Assembly: GCA_014773175.1 (NCBI GenBank)
Contig: VXCM01000285.1
Span: forward strand, 392,207 to 456,206
Length of the DNA stretch: 64,000 nt
Direction: 5' to 3'
Origin: Lucifuga dentata
Taxonomy: Eukaryota > Chordata > Actinopteri > Ophidiiformes > Bythitidae
In this document: positions 27,095 through 38,559 of the stretch, piece by piece
How the letters are laid out: each line of letters opens with the position of its first letter
Position numbering within the stretch: the first letter of the stretch is position 1
The notes under the pieces: generated by a model
Told to the model about the DNA's origin: nothing
The model's database searches: none
The model's input: the letters and a program-made list of their open reading frames with translations, nothing else
Made by a program: the position numbers and the translations under genes

Positions 27095-27286
27095 TCAATA
27101 TGTTATGGCTTTTTCACTATATGAGCTGATTCTTAGTAACTTCAGGAAAGAAAATGGCCTTTCACTTGTGGAATAATCACAGTGGATCCTGGAATTTTTG
27201 AAATGATTTCTTAACATTGCGATAAGACGCTTTTCAATATTTTCTTTACTTTTCCTCAAAAGTAATACACCAATGAAAAAACTCAT
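27095..27286 (-). pseudogene. Possible hAT-type transposase C-terminal scrap
   Basis: The minus-strand frame includes 'STSERPFSFLKLLRIS', which resembles the ERSFS-x-L(K/R)-x-(I/L)K block in the C-terminal dimerisation region of hAT-family transposases. Nothing else of a transposase is visible: no BED finger, no catalytic region. The dispersed element at 26628-27087 lies directly downstream in the same orientation. Evidence is one short motif, so this is tentative. Confidence 0.22.
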
Positions 27287-27289
27287 ACA

Positions 27290-30200
27290 TATTTATCCTA
27301 TGATAAACTATCAATAGTATGGTGATGCAGTGCTTAAATTAGGTTGTGGGTCCAAAACCTGTGCTGCTGCCCTGGTTCATTCTACACTGAAGACAAATTC
27401 CCCACTGAAGTGTATAATTTGAACAATATTAGATCATTTGGCCTGGGCTTGTTCATCTTTGGTGGTGTGTGGGCTAATGAGTGCCCTTCTAGTTCCATAT
27501 GAACCACTATGATGTGTAACACCCCCNCACACACACACACACACACACACCCAATCCGTATTTTGGATCCGCAGAGAGGTGTCTTTGACTTCAATGACAT
27601 ACTATTTAGTCAGAAAAACAAAGACTATGATGATAAACAATACTGGTGTCGTAGCAGTGAAAACAGCCTGATACCAATTAATGAGTTAAGTATTACTTAG
27701 CATTCTTTGCTTCCATCTTTGGCATTAAGAAAGAGAAGAAAAGCCAAATCCACATGACAGTGCGTCCTATATCTTGGCAGTTAAACTGGAAAGTAAAGTT
27801 TTCTGACAGCTGATGGAGGATGAGGAGTGATGGCTCAAATTACTTAAATGGCACCCAGGTTGTAAAAAAGAGGAATTTTCCTTTAAAAGAGGAAACATTT
27901 TCACAGCTGATTTTATTTTTCATCAAGGTGGCAACAAAAGCATTACATGCATGATGACTGATGAGAGATTTTAAAATTCAGAGTAATTTCTCCTTTGCAT
28001 TCAGCGCAGCATGTGAGTTGTTGCACTGCTGGTGGCAATGTATCACTGTGGTGTAGCTTTGTGTGCCTCACTCATTGCCTTCCCTCTCCTCAGACATACA
28101 CATCATTAGCTGTCTGCTGAACACCTTGAGGCAAATCCAGCAAGGTAATTATTGAGGGCATAGCCATGTCTGCACGCAACCATCATGAACCTATCGTAAC
28201 TCATTTAAAGTAGAGAAAAGGCCTTGCTGTTGTAAGGAACGAGTTACAGAGAGAGAAGGGCAGGGAGAAGGAACAAGAGCGACGAGGATTGGTGATCAGC
28301 CTCTGACATGTCAAATATGATACAACAAATGTCTCAGAGCCTAGAGCTAATAAAGCCTAAAATATGCTGTTGCTTTTTCATTGGCACTGGACCTGGAACC
28401 ATGCCAGGATCAAAGATGAGGGAGGCTTATCCCTTACTTTTAACTGTAAAGATGCAGGTATTCATAAGAGGGAAAAGAACATAAATATATAAGAGCTGCA
28501 CATACATAACTAACAATGACTTGTTTCTTGCGGGACCCCCTCGAAAACAAGATGGTACATCTCAAGGGGTTTATCCTAATAAAAATAAAAATGTAAACTC
28601 TGCAAGCAGTTTTTGAAAACCCTGGGTCTCAGATAGGCCATATTAATTTCAGGCATTGGAATTTATTGTAAAAGTGAATGTGTTTACACTAAGTTATCAA
28701 TTATATGCATCTTTATATCCAGTACAATAAGCCTAGCGGGGGGTGGNTATGGTACAGCAGTACAGTCACCTCAGCCATTGCAGGGTAGCTACGGCATCTC
28801 AGGTAAAACAATAAAACCGAGATTCTTTTTTCTCACCTCAACACGTGATTTCTTTCTTCAGTTGTCACTGATGAGCCCGTGCAGCTCACACACGTCATGA
28901 GCAGTAGCACCCACATGACAGGCTTGCAGGAGAGGAGAACATCCCAAAGGTCATTATGAACAGTCAGGCAAAGATAAAATGTTTTGCAATGCTGCTTTCA
29001 CTATGTCAGTTGGTGGTAAGTTTGCACCTTCCAAGTTCAATTGCTGCTTATTTTTAATAAATAGTGAACAAATTGATATTAACTGTTTCATGGTTAAACA
29101 CACATGCATGTTGTTGCTACTTAAGGAATTTAAAAAAAAACATATTTCAAATTCTTGCTTAAAAAAGGGATAAAGGGTGTTTTTGCACTCACTCATTCAC
29201 TCACTCACTCACTACAAACACACCCACACCATTATCAGTTGCCATCAGTTCCCAACTTTCTGCTGTCTTTCTGTAATTTGTAATAACCGAATACAATAAA
29301 TCACTTTCATAGACTGATGTGACACAGTCTCATTGGAATGTTTTTAACAGACTTTTAGTTTCATATTTACATAGATGATTTTGGATTGCAGACTGATGAA
29401 TGAAAATTATATGGCATAGTATAACTCTTTTTTTAAAAAATTCTCACTCATAAAACATGATTCCACTTGGCAACTGGTCTCTCCATTAGTCCTTGATGAT
29501 ATTATCTAATTCTTTTTTAGCTATGTGATACATCCTTTAAGCTCCATGATGTAGACAAGAGTTAACCTGCAGGGAAAGTAAATAGTAATGACGGAAGAGG
29601 GATCTGTGACCTGAAATCATATTTTTTTTTGCTGTTAATTCAAACAAAAAACTACCCAATTCTCAGCTTTTTAATGTGGTGTCTTATTACAATATGCCTT
29701 TTATTTTTTTTACAGTGACTCTTTTTAATGAAATAAAATGTGAACCTGTCAGCTAAAACAACCTTGCATTGTCTCTGCTTCTGGCAAAAAGAAGACTGTT
29801 GGTTGTATTTTGTGAAAAACAAAAAAAAAAAAAAATCCCACTTACTCAGCTAAAGACAAAACAAGTTGTTCCAGTATGCAGATGCCGAAGTGCAGTAGCA
29901 CAGCAGGCACATACTGTCTGCTAAACCTTATCTATCTTCCCTCTCAGACTTCATAATGAATTTATCAATAAGCCCTGGCTGTGTGTGCCCCTGGGGCTGC
30001 AGTTCCAGCCCTCAACTCCTCTGCTGTGAACTTCAATCAGTCATTCTGTCAGAAAAACAGAGAGGGGGCAGGGCAACCTGGAAAAGGCCTTTTGAAGAGT
30101 CTTTAAAAGGAGACGAAACTTCAAAGTAAATAAACATTTGCTTGAATGTACAGTACGAGTAGTCTGAAAAGTATGCAATAAACTGATGAATGAAAAACCC

Positions 30201-30563
30201 GATGTTTTAAGCATAAATGTCAGTGTGACATCTGGTAATTGCTGCATCAACACTATTTGGAAAGCTATTCAGCATGTGTGCAGAGCTCAGTACAACATGC
30301 CTTTTCTGGGAAAGTAAATTGAATCAATGTCTTTCCACAGGAGCCAGTCAAGGCTTCAATGACACGTCTCCCTCTAGAGGAAAGCTGTGGTACTGACTAC
30401 AACATTTACTCATCTCATACATTATGTAAAGCAAAATAAACTCTATTTATATTTTTGACAATTTATCAGTCATATATTACAACAAAATAGTGATATATAT
30501 ATATATATACATACAGTATTTTATCCATTTTTCAAATTCTACATGTCTATCACAATTTGTGTG

Positions 30564-30595
<32 letters not shown>

Positions 30596-30855
30596 TTATA
30601 ATACTTACAATAATCTGACTTATAAACATAGAAAAATAAAAAAAATTACTTAAAAGTACAAGAAAACATAGCAAACAAAAATACAATACTTGCACTTAAA
30701 AGGGAGTATTAATGCAAAACATATATATATATATATATGTGTGCAAATATCTCATGGCAAAGCATTAAACATTTGAAGCAAAACTCAAAGGAAATGGTTA
30801 GATGTGTATCAGTGTTCACAGGTCCTGTTTGCTTGGAAGGGGACCATGTTGTGGT
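27290..30855. other. Non-coding stretch downstream of the GPCR gene
   Basis: No gene recognised. (CA)n at 27528-27551 follows an N in a C-run; a CACT-type tract lies at about 29189-29213; (AT)n at 30493-30509, (AC)n at 30569-30594 and (TA)n at 30722-30739. The last few hundred bases before 30856 should hold the 3' UTR of the GPCR gene. I saw no canonical AATAAA on the minus strand within about 430 bp of its stop. Confidence 0.5.
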
Positions 30856-32088
30856 TTAACCACTTGAAACTGACAGGCAGGTGGTGGTGGAACTCAGCCT
30901 GTATTTTTTGGGTGCCTTACGAGTCTTGTTTGGAGTTGATGATGGGGAAGCCACACTCAGATTCCTGATCTTATTAAAGCTGTTCCTCAGACTGTCCCTC
31001 CTGCTCTCGGAGGTGCTGCTGGTGTCCTTGGACATGAATGTTTCTGGGTGACAGAGGCCGGCTTTCAGGCAGCAGCAACACAGGAGCTTGGCTATGGCCT
31101 TCCTCATCTCACTGCTGCCAAGGGCGTAAATGATGGGGTTCAGGCCAGAGTTGAGAACAGCCAGGGCAATGAACACATCAGCACTGAACAACATTTCACA
31201 CTGACGGGAGACACAGAAGAAATCCACCAGTAACAGCAGGAACAGGGGCCCCCAGCAAACCATAAAGACCCCAACAATTGTGATCACAGTCTTCAGCAGT
31301 CCCAGGGAGCGCTGGCGACTGCGCTGGGGGCCCAGCTGTGCACTCTTGTGAACGTGACAGTAGATGGCACCATACAGCACACCAATAGCCAGAAGAATGA
31401 GGAAGAAAATGATGAGGGAGAAAAAGATATAGGTTTTGGAATAGAGAGGAAGGAGGGTGGAGCAATCATCCAGGCTGCAAACACAGTTCCACCCCAGCAA
31501 GGGAAGGAGGCCGATCACCAGGGCTAAAATCCAGCAGAGCACAACCAGTCCATAGATCCGACTTGTCTTCCTGGCTGACTTCTGGTGTAGGGGCTTCATC
31601 ATGGTGGTGTAACGCTCCACAGCAATCAGCAGCAAGCTGAATATGGATGCTGCCAGAGCCACAAACAACGTACCTTCCCTGAACAGCCAGAGTGCAGGGC
31701 TGAGGCGAAACGTCTGGCTGCCAGACATGCAGATGTTGACCACATAGGCAGCACCAGTAAGGAGGTCACTGAGTGTGATGTTGGCAATGCAGACGTAAAC
31801 CCAGCGCCAGCTGCGGCGGATGTGGGAGATGACAGCTATCAACACCAGGAGATTCTCCAGGATGATAAAAACACTGAAAAGGAGGAAGATGACTACAGTG
31901 GCACTGATGTGGTTCTGGCTACTGGTGAAGGTTCGGTTCTGCAGACGGCCAGTGTGGTTGTAGTGCCGCAGGATCACGTGGTTGATACCAGTCATTGTGG
32001 TGGTGGTGTTTGATATGGTGGCATTGTTAGGAAAGAGGTACAGGTGGGGACAGGAGGATGGTGAGGGGAGGGAGGAGAAGATATTCAT
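30856..32088 (-). CDS. s1pr4: Sphingosine-1-phosphate receptor 4
   Basis: Rhodopsin-class GPCR of 410 residues in one uninterrupted exon. Seven hydrophobic segments lie at about 62-87, 97-120, 136-159, 178-200, 220-245, 265-289 and 302-322. Visible landmarks are ENLLVL in TM1, LSDLLTG in TM2, the REG pair before TM3 (R137, E138; the arginine/glutamate that contacts the lipid head group in S1P receptors), ERY at 158-160, CWGP in TM6, NPIIY in TM7 and four cysteines at 337-340 likely palmitoylated. N-terminal sequons lie near N22, N27, N44 and N51. The HYNHTGRL and SGSQTFRLSP blocks match S1PR4 better than S1PR1, 2, 3 or 5. S1P receptors are plasma-membrane receptors coupling extracellular S1P to G proteins; S1PR4 is mainly found on blood cells. 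The start is the ATG at 32088-32086 (G at -3). The frame continues upstream to an in-frame TGA near 32181 without another ATG. Possible splice acceptors lie at 32173 and 32229 (minus strand), fitting a separate 5' UTR exon. Confidence 0.93.
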   Translation of the reverse strand: MNIFSSLPSPSSCPHLYLFPNNATISNTTTTMTGINHVILRHYNHTGRLQNRTFTSSQNHISATVVIFLLFSVFIILENLLVLIAVISHIRRSWRWVYVCIANITLSDLLTGAAYVVNICMSGSQTFRLSPALWLFREGTLFVALAASIFSLLLIAVERYTTMMKPLHQKSARKTSRIYGLVVLCWILALVIGLLPLLGWNCVCSLDDCSTLLPLYSKTYIFFSLIIFFLILLAIGVLYGAIYCHVHKSAQLGPQRSRQRSLGLLKTVITIVGVFMVCWGPLFLLLLVDFFCVSRQCEMLFSADVFIALAVLNSGLNPIIYALGSSEMRKAIAKLLCCCCLKAGLCHPETFMSKDTSSTSESRRDSLRNSFNKIRNLSVASPSSTPNKTRKAPKKYRLSSTTTCLSVSSG

Positions 32089-32677
32089 TGCAGTGGCTGG
32101 ATTGGTTAAAGTGGGACAGGATGTGATTGGAACAGGCTGGAACAAGCTTTGCTGGGAAATAGTGTGAAACTCCTGTAATCAAACAGGCTATCAACACACT
32201 CTTACCAGTGGAGCTCTACTTGTCACAGCTGAAATATAAGAACAGGAGAGCCACATCAATACAGGATCTAATGTAAAAAATAAATAAAAAAATTTAAAAA
32301 ATAATAATCAGATAAATAACGCAAGTATCACCCAATATAAAAATCAAATTCTCCTGATGCTTTTTAGAGTCAACATGCTGTGTGTGTTTCAGTCAGTTAA
32401 AAAGGCATTATGTAAATCCTCATCTGCCACACACACACACACACACACGCGTACCCCACCTTACTGTGGTTAACACAGGATGAAGCGAGCTTTGCGGAGG
32501 GCATTTAAATCACCACATGAAGGAAACAAACTCAAGGTTTCAGAAAAAAGGTGGGAAAACACTGTAGTAAACATCACAATCAACAATGATGACTATTTAG
32601 TAAAGAATTTCAAAATACCAAAAATATATGAAGAGTTAATTTGCAAAAACAGAAACATTTGTTTTTATAAATTTTTG

Positions 32678-32750
32678 AAAATAGCAGTTTTAATCGTACA
32701 TTCCAAGTTCATTGATATAATCTGGAATGCATGATTAAAACTGCTATTTT
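32678..32750. repeat. 28-bp inverted repeat with 17-nt loop
   Basis: The left arm at 32678-32705 (starting AAAATAGCAGTTTTAATC) pairs with 32723-32750, with two mismatches. A second small palindrome, CAACTAATG/CATTAGTTG, follows at 32761-32783. Confidence 0.85.
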
Positions 32751-35700
32751 ACTCAAAATACAACTAATGCTGTACATTAGTTGAATTCCTTTTGTTAAAT
32801 TTCAACAGCATCAGTTTGATTGATATTACCCACTGTTACCTGGAATCTCTTCATAAAACTCTTCATATAATCAATTTATTTTTGTGCATTTGTTCTGTAG
32901 AAAACTTTACATCATTATAAATAAAATGAAAGCTTAGAAGCTTAATGAATCTCTCCTCAAAAGAAACAAAAAAAAAAAAATGNAAAAAAAAAAAAAATGC
33001 AGCAACAGTTAATTGGATTTTAAAAAAATCTATTTTAGCAATTCAAATATTTTTTCTAATTGAATCTGTCACAAGTGCATTAAATGCAGAAACGTAAAGT
33101 GAATCCTGTGACAGCAAAACTGTGCAGACTATGCTGAGTAGAGAAAGTACTTACTCTGCTGCTGCTGATGATGACGATGATGATGCTGAGTGTGTGTGAG
33201 AAGATTTCATATAGCTGAATGCTGACTACAGATTTCTGCACTTGTTTAATGGGGAAGTAAGCCAAAGAAGGTTAGGTATGACACACCACACCCAATATGC
33301 ACACACACACACACACACACACAGATTGCTTCTTTACATGGCCTTATAAAGAAATAATGCATTTGTTAAAATTTGACAAAAAAAAAAAAAAAANAAAAAA
33401 AAAAAAAAGAAGTGTCCATCAAACCATGTTTGACAATTATCGCCTACCTATTTTAGAAAAAGTATTTTTTTTAAATGATTAATTTAAGTTTGATATCACG
33501 TTTCTGGTGAGGAGTACCATGTTTTCCCAAGACATCATGCAACTTTCACTAACACTGCAATGTCCTCAAATCAAATCCTATTGCTCAAGCTGACTTACAA
33601 TAACTTATACAGGAAGGTATCTTTCAAAACATGTATACGCACAAAACTTAGTTGTAAATGTTTTGAAAGTAGCATGACTAAAGTGTATTTGGAAGGATAT
33701 GTGGCAACACACTCACGCTTACACTTACGAGAGTGTGGCACTCAGCCGAGGTGATATTACAAAAGCCTTAAAATTAGAAATTATTTTTCTCAATATTTCT
33801 CAGAAAGGAGTAGAGAAAAACAGGAACTCCCAATCAGATGGAGAGGGGCCCCTCCCTGCAGATAGAGGGTTTCATACCTCTCGTCGCCCAGCTGTGGTTG
33901 TTGGTATGGGTAGATAGGCCACAGTGACACTGTTCACTGCTTGCTCTCATTGTCATCATGCATGGCACACATGATTTCATAAAACCTCTAACCGAGTGCT
34001 AGATGACTCTAACCACGCACCATGCAACAAGCAGTGGTGGTGAGGCCCAAATCACTTCCAACTCAACCATATTTCCATAATAGACTGAGCAGCAGCACAC
34101 AAGAGCCAGGCATCTCTAAAGCATGAGAAAATGCCAGCAAATTTCAGCAAAACCAGAACACGTGGCCAAACTTGTTGAACTTGCAGGTGAGTGCAGAGTT
34201 TCCAAAAACCTATGATTATATATTTCAGGCTCTCAGCAAGCCAGTCCCTAATTGTACCACTGAACTGTAATTATCATTTATCAAATGCTTCAAAAGCATG
34301 CGGATGTGGTCTGAAAAAAGCTCAGATGAAACCTTTAGTAAAATATCATTGTGCCAATGCCATAAAAACATTGCTCTTAGCAAATATTGCTTTTCATTCT
34401 ACAGTTCTTCTGTAATAACAGAATTTTCAAATGAGTTATTATTATAATTTGTCATCTTTCATATGCTATAGCTCCATCATAAATACAATTCTGTATTTTG
34501 GCTGATAAATTATAACAGATCTGCAGTTAATATGGCGAGTAAGAGGTTCTCCTGCAGAACCCATGGGGCTTTAAAGACTGAAATAATGCAAAGGTCATAT
34601 AACTGATGCATGTGACCCACATATAATATATAATGGTAATGAGGCATAACATTCATGAAACCAAAGTGGTGAATTTCTCACGCAACTTCTGCTTTTTGTT
34701 CAGTTTTTTCATAGAGAGGTGTGAAAATGTAGACATGCGTCAATAAATCATAATGTAAAAAAATGTAGAAATATTAGTCGGTCTACATCAAATGATGCTG
34801 TAGTAGTGCATTGTATGAAATTCGGATAAAGAATAACAACAAAAAACAAACACCCACATCTAACGTATGATATCCTGAGGTGTCAACAACACCCATAACT
34901 GCTGAAAACACCCTTACTCCAAATGTTTAACAACAAACATTGCTGTAACCACAAAATGCTTATGCTGTAGCACAGCTGTTTTTTCTCCAATGAGCAGAGC
35001 AAACCTTATATGACACTGTAGGCTTTAACTGGCCCTAAAAAACAATGTGCTAATGAGAACCAAATTACCCCAACAGCACCAATACTTATATTAATACTAA
35101 TACTAGTATTCATCCTCATAATTTGGCATTTTGGTGCCATTTGAATAACTGCCAATTTGTCCTGCTATTTAGCATGACCAAATACAAACGAGGTGTGATG
35201 CAAACAGGTATATGTCTAATTTTGCATTAAAGGGTTTTAAATTAAAGGGCAGATTAAAGAGTAGATGTATAGTGATCCAGAGAGCTGCTGCTGCACGGCT
35301 CTCTGTAGAATGAAACTGTTCAGCATGTTACACTTGTGACCACACCCAGAATAGAAATGTCAGAGCAGGTGTTCTGTCTTTGACAGCTGAGGGGAAAAAA
35401 ACTGCTTTGATGTCACTTATTGTGGTGTGGTCACAAATGCAACATACAGGAAATTTTCAGCCTGTGCAGTGCAGCAGCAGTTTTTAGATCAGTGGAACTC
35501 AATGTAGGGAAAGTGCTTCTCTTTCTCTCATCATTTTCTAAGGTGTGTCATGGGCAAACAAGTACAAAAACTCTGTGATATAAAAATGATGGAGGCAGTT
35601 GAAATGCATAAAGGATTTTGTTTGGAGGTGTTTTTGTTTGTTTTCAAATAAATGCATATATTCTTGCTGCAAGATTGTCACTATAAGTCTGACCAAATAT

Positions 35701-36448
35701 TTTCTGTGACACTTGAGGCCTATCCTAAAAGTCTCTCAGTTTGATTTCTCTAACATTAATCATTTAAGACTGATATGTCACTTCTTTACATGCCATCTCA
35801 CCATCTAGCTTAATTTATGCACTACAGCCAAATAATTCAGAATATTGGTAAAATCTTGGTGGGAGATATTTCTCACAGTGGACATTTAGACTTGTCAAAC
35901 ACAGGTGTATCTAAAATGCATGAAGGCTCTGTTTCATTTAGATGTGTCAGTAGGCCAAGGCCCTGACATTGATACAAACACCTTGATGAAGTGGAGCCAT
36001 TATCAGTGTTACATTGTGTTGTCCTTGCTATGACAAATCAAAATGTGAAAAAAGGTTTACAGTTGTAATTTAATCAGTTTATGCTGTATATGCTGTGTCA
36101 ATCCTTTTTTGATATTGCTTTGACTTTGCAGAAGAAACAGGGCCTAATTGTTTCGTATATAAAATTGTAAATGATGAAAAAAAAACATTATAATGGAAAT
36201 GGACATTATCAATGTTACAGATGTTATCCATTATCCATCTAAGGAATAATGATGAACAAAGGTGTCTGAAGGAAAGTGTTCCATTCTAACCTCATAGGTG
36301 AGCACTTATTAGAAGTTACAGGCTCACATATTGCTGCTATATGATGGCTCTAGAATAATGGTTTCTGAGATGAAGGTGATCTGGGGCAAAAAACGAAAAG
36401 GAAGAAGATGTCATCGTGACACCAAATGATGACACAGGATGTTACTGA

Positions 36449-36477
36449 TTATCAGTGACTCTGTCAGTCACTGATAA
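36449..36477. repeat. 12-bp perfect inverted repeat
   Basis: TTATCAGTGACT (36449-36460), loop CTGTC, then AGTCACTGATAA (36466-36477). Confidence 0.85.
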
Positions 36478-37419
36478 ACATCCCATTCTGATTCCTTGAT
36501 ATCAGCGTCACTCAGCTGAACATACACCAAATATACAAAATGTTATGGACATCTTCCCATTATTGAGTTTTATTCTTTTTTGCACAATGTGACTCCGAAA
36601 TTTACAAATCATTCTCCTACTCATCTGCTTTTAGCCATATTTCATCCTCCTCCTCCTCCTCCTCCTCCTTCTTCTTCTTTTTCTTCTTTTTTTTTTTTTA
36701 ACTTGATTTTATCTAATATGGGAAATCTAAAGATCTGAGATTTTACCAGGATTCACACCATTTAATGAATAGACTTAATATCCTGAAGTGACTTTAAAGA
36801 GACATTAAGTGTATGAATATTAATCTTATTGGAGTGTATATATCATTCCTTTGTACAGTCTGAGTGATCTGAGCAACTGCTTTGCAAATCATATAGAACC
36901 TTAGTAGTGAATAACAGTGTAGAAATATATAAGCCTAAAAAAAATAAAAAACAAAACAAAACAAAACAAAGCTATATTAATCTTCCTTAGTTAGCCAATA
37001 TGCAATATCACGATGTTACCACTAGACGATGCTAAAAACAACGAAATACCACAAAGTCGGCTTTGTTCTTTCAAAATTGTAAATATATTATAAATCTTTG
37101 CAAATATTGTTTGTGGATTGTGGTTTCCATTTGTGCATTTTGGATTTTAATGTATACTACTGTTAAGGGTTGCTTGTTACCATTTCTTTCAGAAATTCAG
37201 GATCTTTTGGACGCTTAAGCCTAATAAATAACCACAAAAATTCATAATGATTGGCTCAAGCACAGAATTTGTATACAGAATTCAGTGCAGCTGTCAGTAC
37301 AACTGTAATATAATTACAAATTTTGAAAGTGCACATGTTACAGCAACTGTTGATTATTTTCTTTTTTCTAGAAAAATAGAAAACAATACATAAACATATA
37401 AAAACACAGAAAAAAAATT

Positions 37420-37453
37420 ACAGAGCCATCCTCCAGTACAGGAGGATGGCTCT

Positions 37454-37455
<2 letters not shown>
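37420..37455. repeat. 15-bp perfect inverted repeat flanked by A-run and T-run
   Basis: ACAGAGCCATCCTCC (37420-37434), a 6-nt loop, then the exact reverse complement (37441-37455). An A-run precedes the left arm and a T-run of about 32 bp follows the right arm, so pairing extends outward. It looks like a fold-back structure, not a transcription terminator, since this is a eukaryotic genome. Confidence 0.85.
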
Positions 37456-37488
<33 letters not shown>

Positions 37489-37682
37489 TCTTATTAAGAA
37501 ACTTAATAGTTCACTTGTTTTTTTTACCACTAAATTCAAAATTGATATACTTTCAATTCCTTTATCTAGTTTTGTGTTATTGTGTTGTAAATATATTCTC
37601 TCTATTACTTGTTTAATAGTCAAATTAAAAAAGAGGGGGATAAAAACGAAAAACTTCAGCTCTTACGTGTCACCGCTGTGAG

Positions 37683-37697
37683 ACAGCAGGGGGCGCT
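37683..37697 (+). promoter_or_regulatory. Candidate CTCF binding site
   Basis: ACAGCAGGGGGCGCT matches the vertebrate CTCF core (CCASYAGGGGGCGC-type) at nearly every strongly constrained position, including the AGGGGGCGC block. The leading A in place of C is the main deviation. It lies just upstream of the CpG-rich candidate promoter and between the two genes, a usual place for an insulator or promoter-proximal CTCF site. Confidence 0.6.
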
Positions 37698-37699
37698 GT

Positions 37700-38072
37700 G
37701 CTTTAACAAACGCTCTGTAGCAACAAGGGTGATCATTGTAGAATCTGGCTCGTGCGTTTTTCTTNACTTTTTTTTTTTTTTTTCCTGCGCTCAGTCTGCT
37801 GCTGTTATTTGGATAGAGAAAGGAAGTAGCGCCAGGCTAGCTTGTTAGCCGGTCTCAAACCTCGCAGTTCTCCGAGAAAACATGGACTTCTGAGCCTCTT
37901 TCATGTCAGAGACCGCTTTTCTTTATTTAATTAAGACACAGAAATGGAAACTAAGCAGGCTATTGTGTTTTTCTGGAGTCGTTAATTTTATTTCCGCACC
38001 GGTTTCTAACCTCCAAACTGATTCAACACTCAGCTTTGTCTCCTTCGCCGTTGCTAGCCTGTTTGTTCCAAA
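37700..38072 (+). promoter_or_regulatory. Candidate promoter and non-coding first exon, possibly of myo9b
   Basis: I count about 17 CpGs in roughly 400 bp (GTGCG, TGCGC, AGCGCC, GCCGG, CTCGC, TCCGAG, CCGCACCGG, TCGCCG), while the flanking kilobases have very few. The stretch ends at CCAAA|GTGAGT, a good splice donor with cut after 38072. A second donor, GAAAG|GTAAAT, occurs after 38215. There is no long open frame, so the exon would be 5' UTR. The next plus-strand acceptor with a supported gene is at 58227 (myo9b), giving a 20-kb first intron if the two are joined. Divergent use by s1pr4 is another possibility. No transcript evidence is available. Confidence 0.4.
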
Positions 38073-38522
38073 GTGAGTATCTTTTTTTCATAAAAGGCAT
38101 AAATAATAAAGAGACTGAAAAGCTGAGACTGGAATTTTTGTATCCAGTCAGTTGAATTTTTGGGGAAATACATCTGAGGATTACACCGAGACAATGACAA
38201 AGACAGCAGAGAAAGGTAAATATCACTGTTCCTTGTGTACTTGCATTTGTAGCTAGCAGCGAGCTGTTCTTTAAAGTCAAAGTTTATTGTCAACATTATG
38301 AATTTGACAAATGTGTGACTTGTTGCTGCCTATTGTTCTTTTTTTTCTTTTATATGACTACCAGGCTACCTTTGGCAGGGCTGTTTTGGGAATTTAATGG
38401 GGAGCAGTCTGTAACATTCATTTTCGGTTGAAAGTACGTTAGAAACCATTGAGATAACAGTTGCTTTCACACAGCCAGCTTAGGATATAGATAAATATTG
38501 TCTTGTTCAGTCATATTTGCAG

Positions 38523-38524
<2 letters not shown>

Positions 38525-38557
<33 letters not shown>
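38525..38557. repeat. (GT)n microsatellite
   Basis: An uninterrupted GT dinucleotide run about 450 bp downstream of the candidate first exon. Confidence 0.95.

Positions 38558-38559
<2 letters not shown>

Larger units (their letters stand above)
32240..37660. other. Non-coding stretch between s1pr4 and the candidate promoter
   Basis: No coding sequence recognised. A 5' UTR exon of s1pr4 may lie here but cannot be placed. Low-complexity tracts: (CA)n at about 32430-32448 and 33301-33322, A-runs with Ns at 32967-32997 (A-run plus ATG repeated across the N) and 33379-33409, (CCT)n at 36647-36669, (AAAAC)n at about 36950-36969, and a T-run at 37456-37487. Confidence 0.5.

Noticed and set aside
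30856..32145. Extending the s1pr4 protein upstream to 32145 (429 residues)
   Set aside because: The codon at 32145-32143 is TTG on the minus strand, not ATG. The first ATG in frame is at 32088, so the 19 extra residues are not supported.
37420..37487. Hairpin followed by T-run read as a rho-independent terminator
   Set aside because: The window is clearly vertebrate nuclear DNA, where such structures do not terminate RNA polymerase II transcription.
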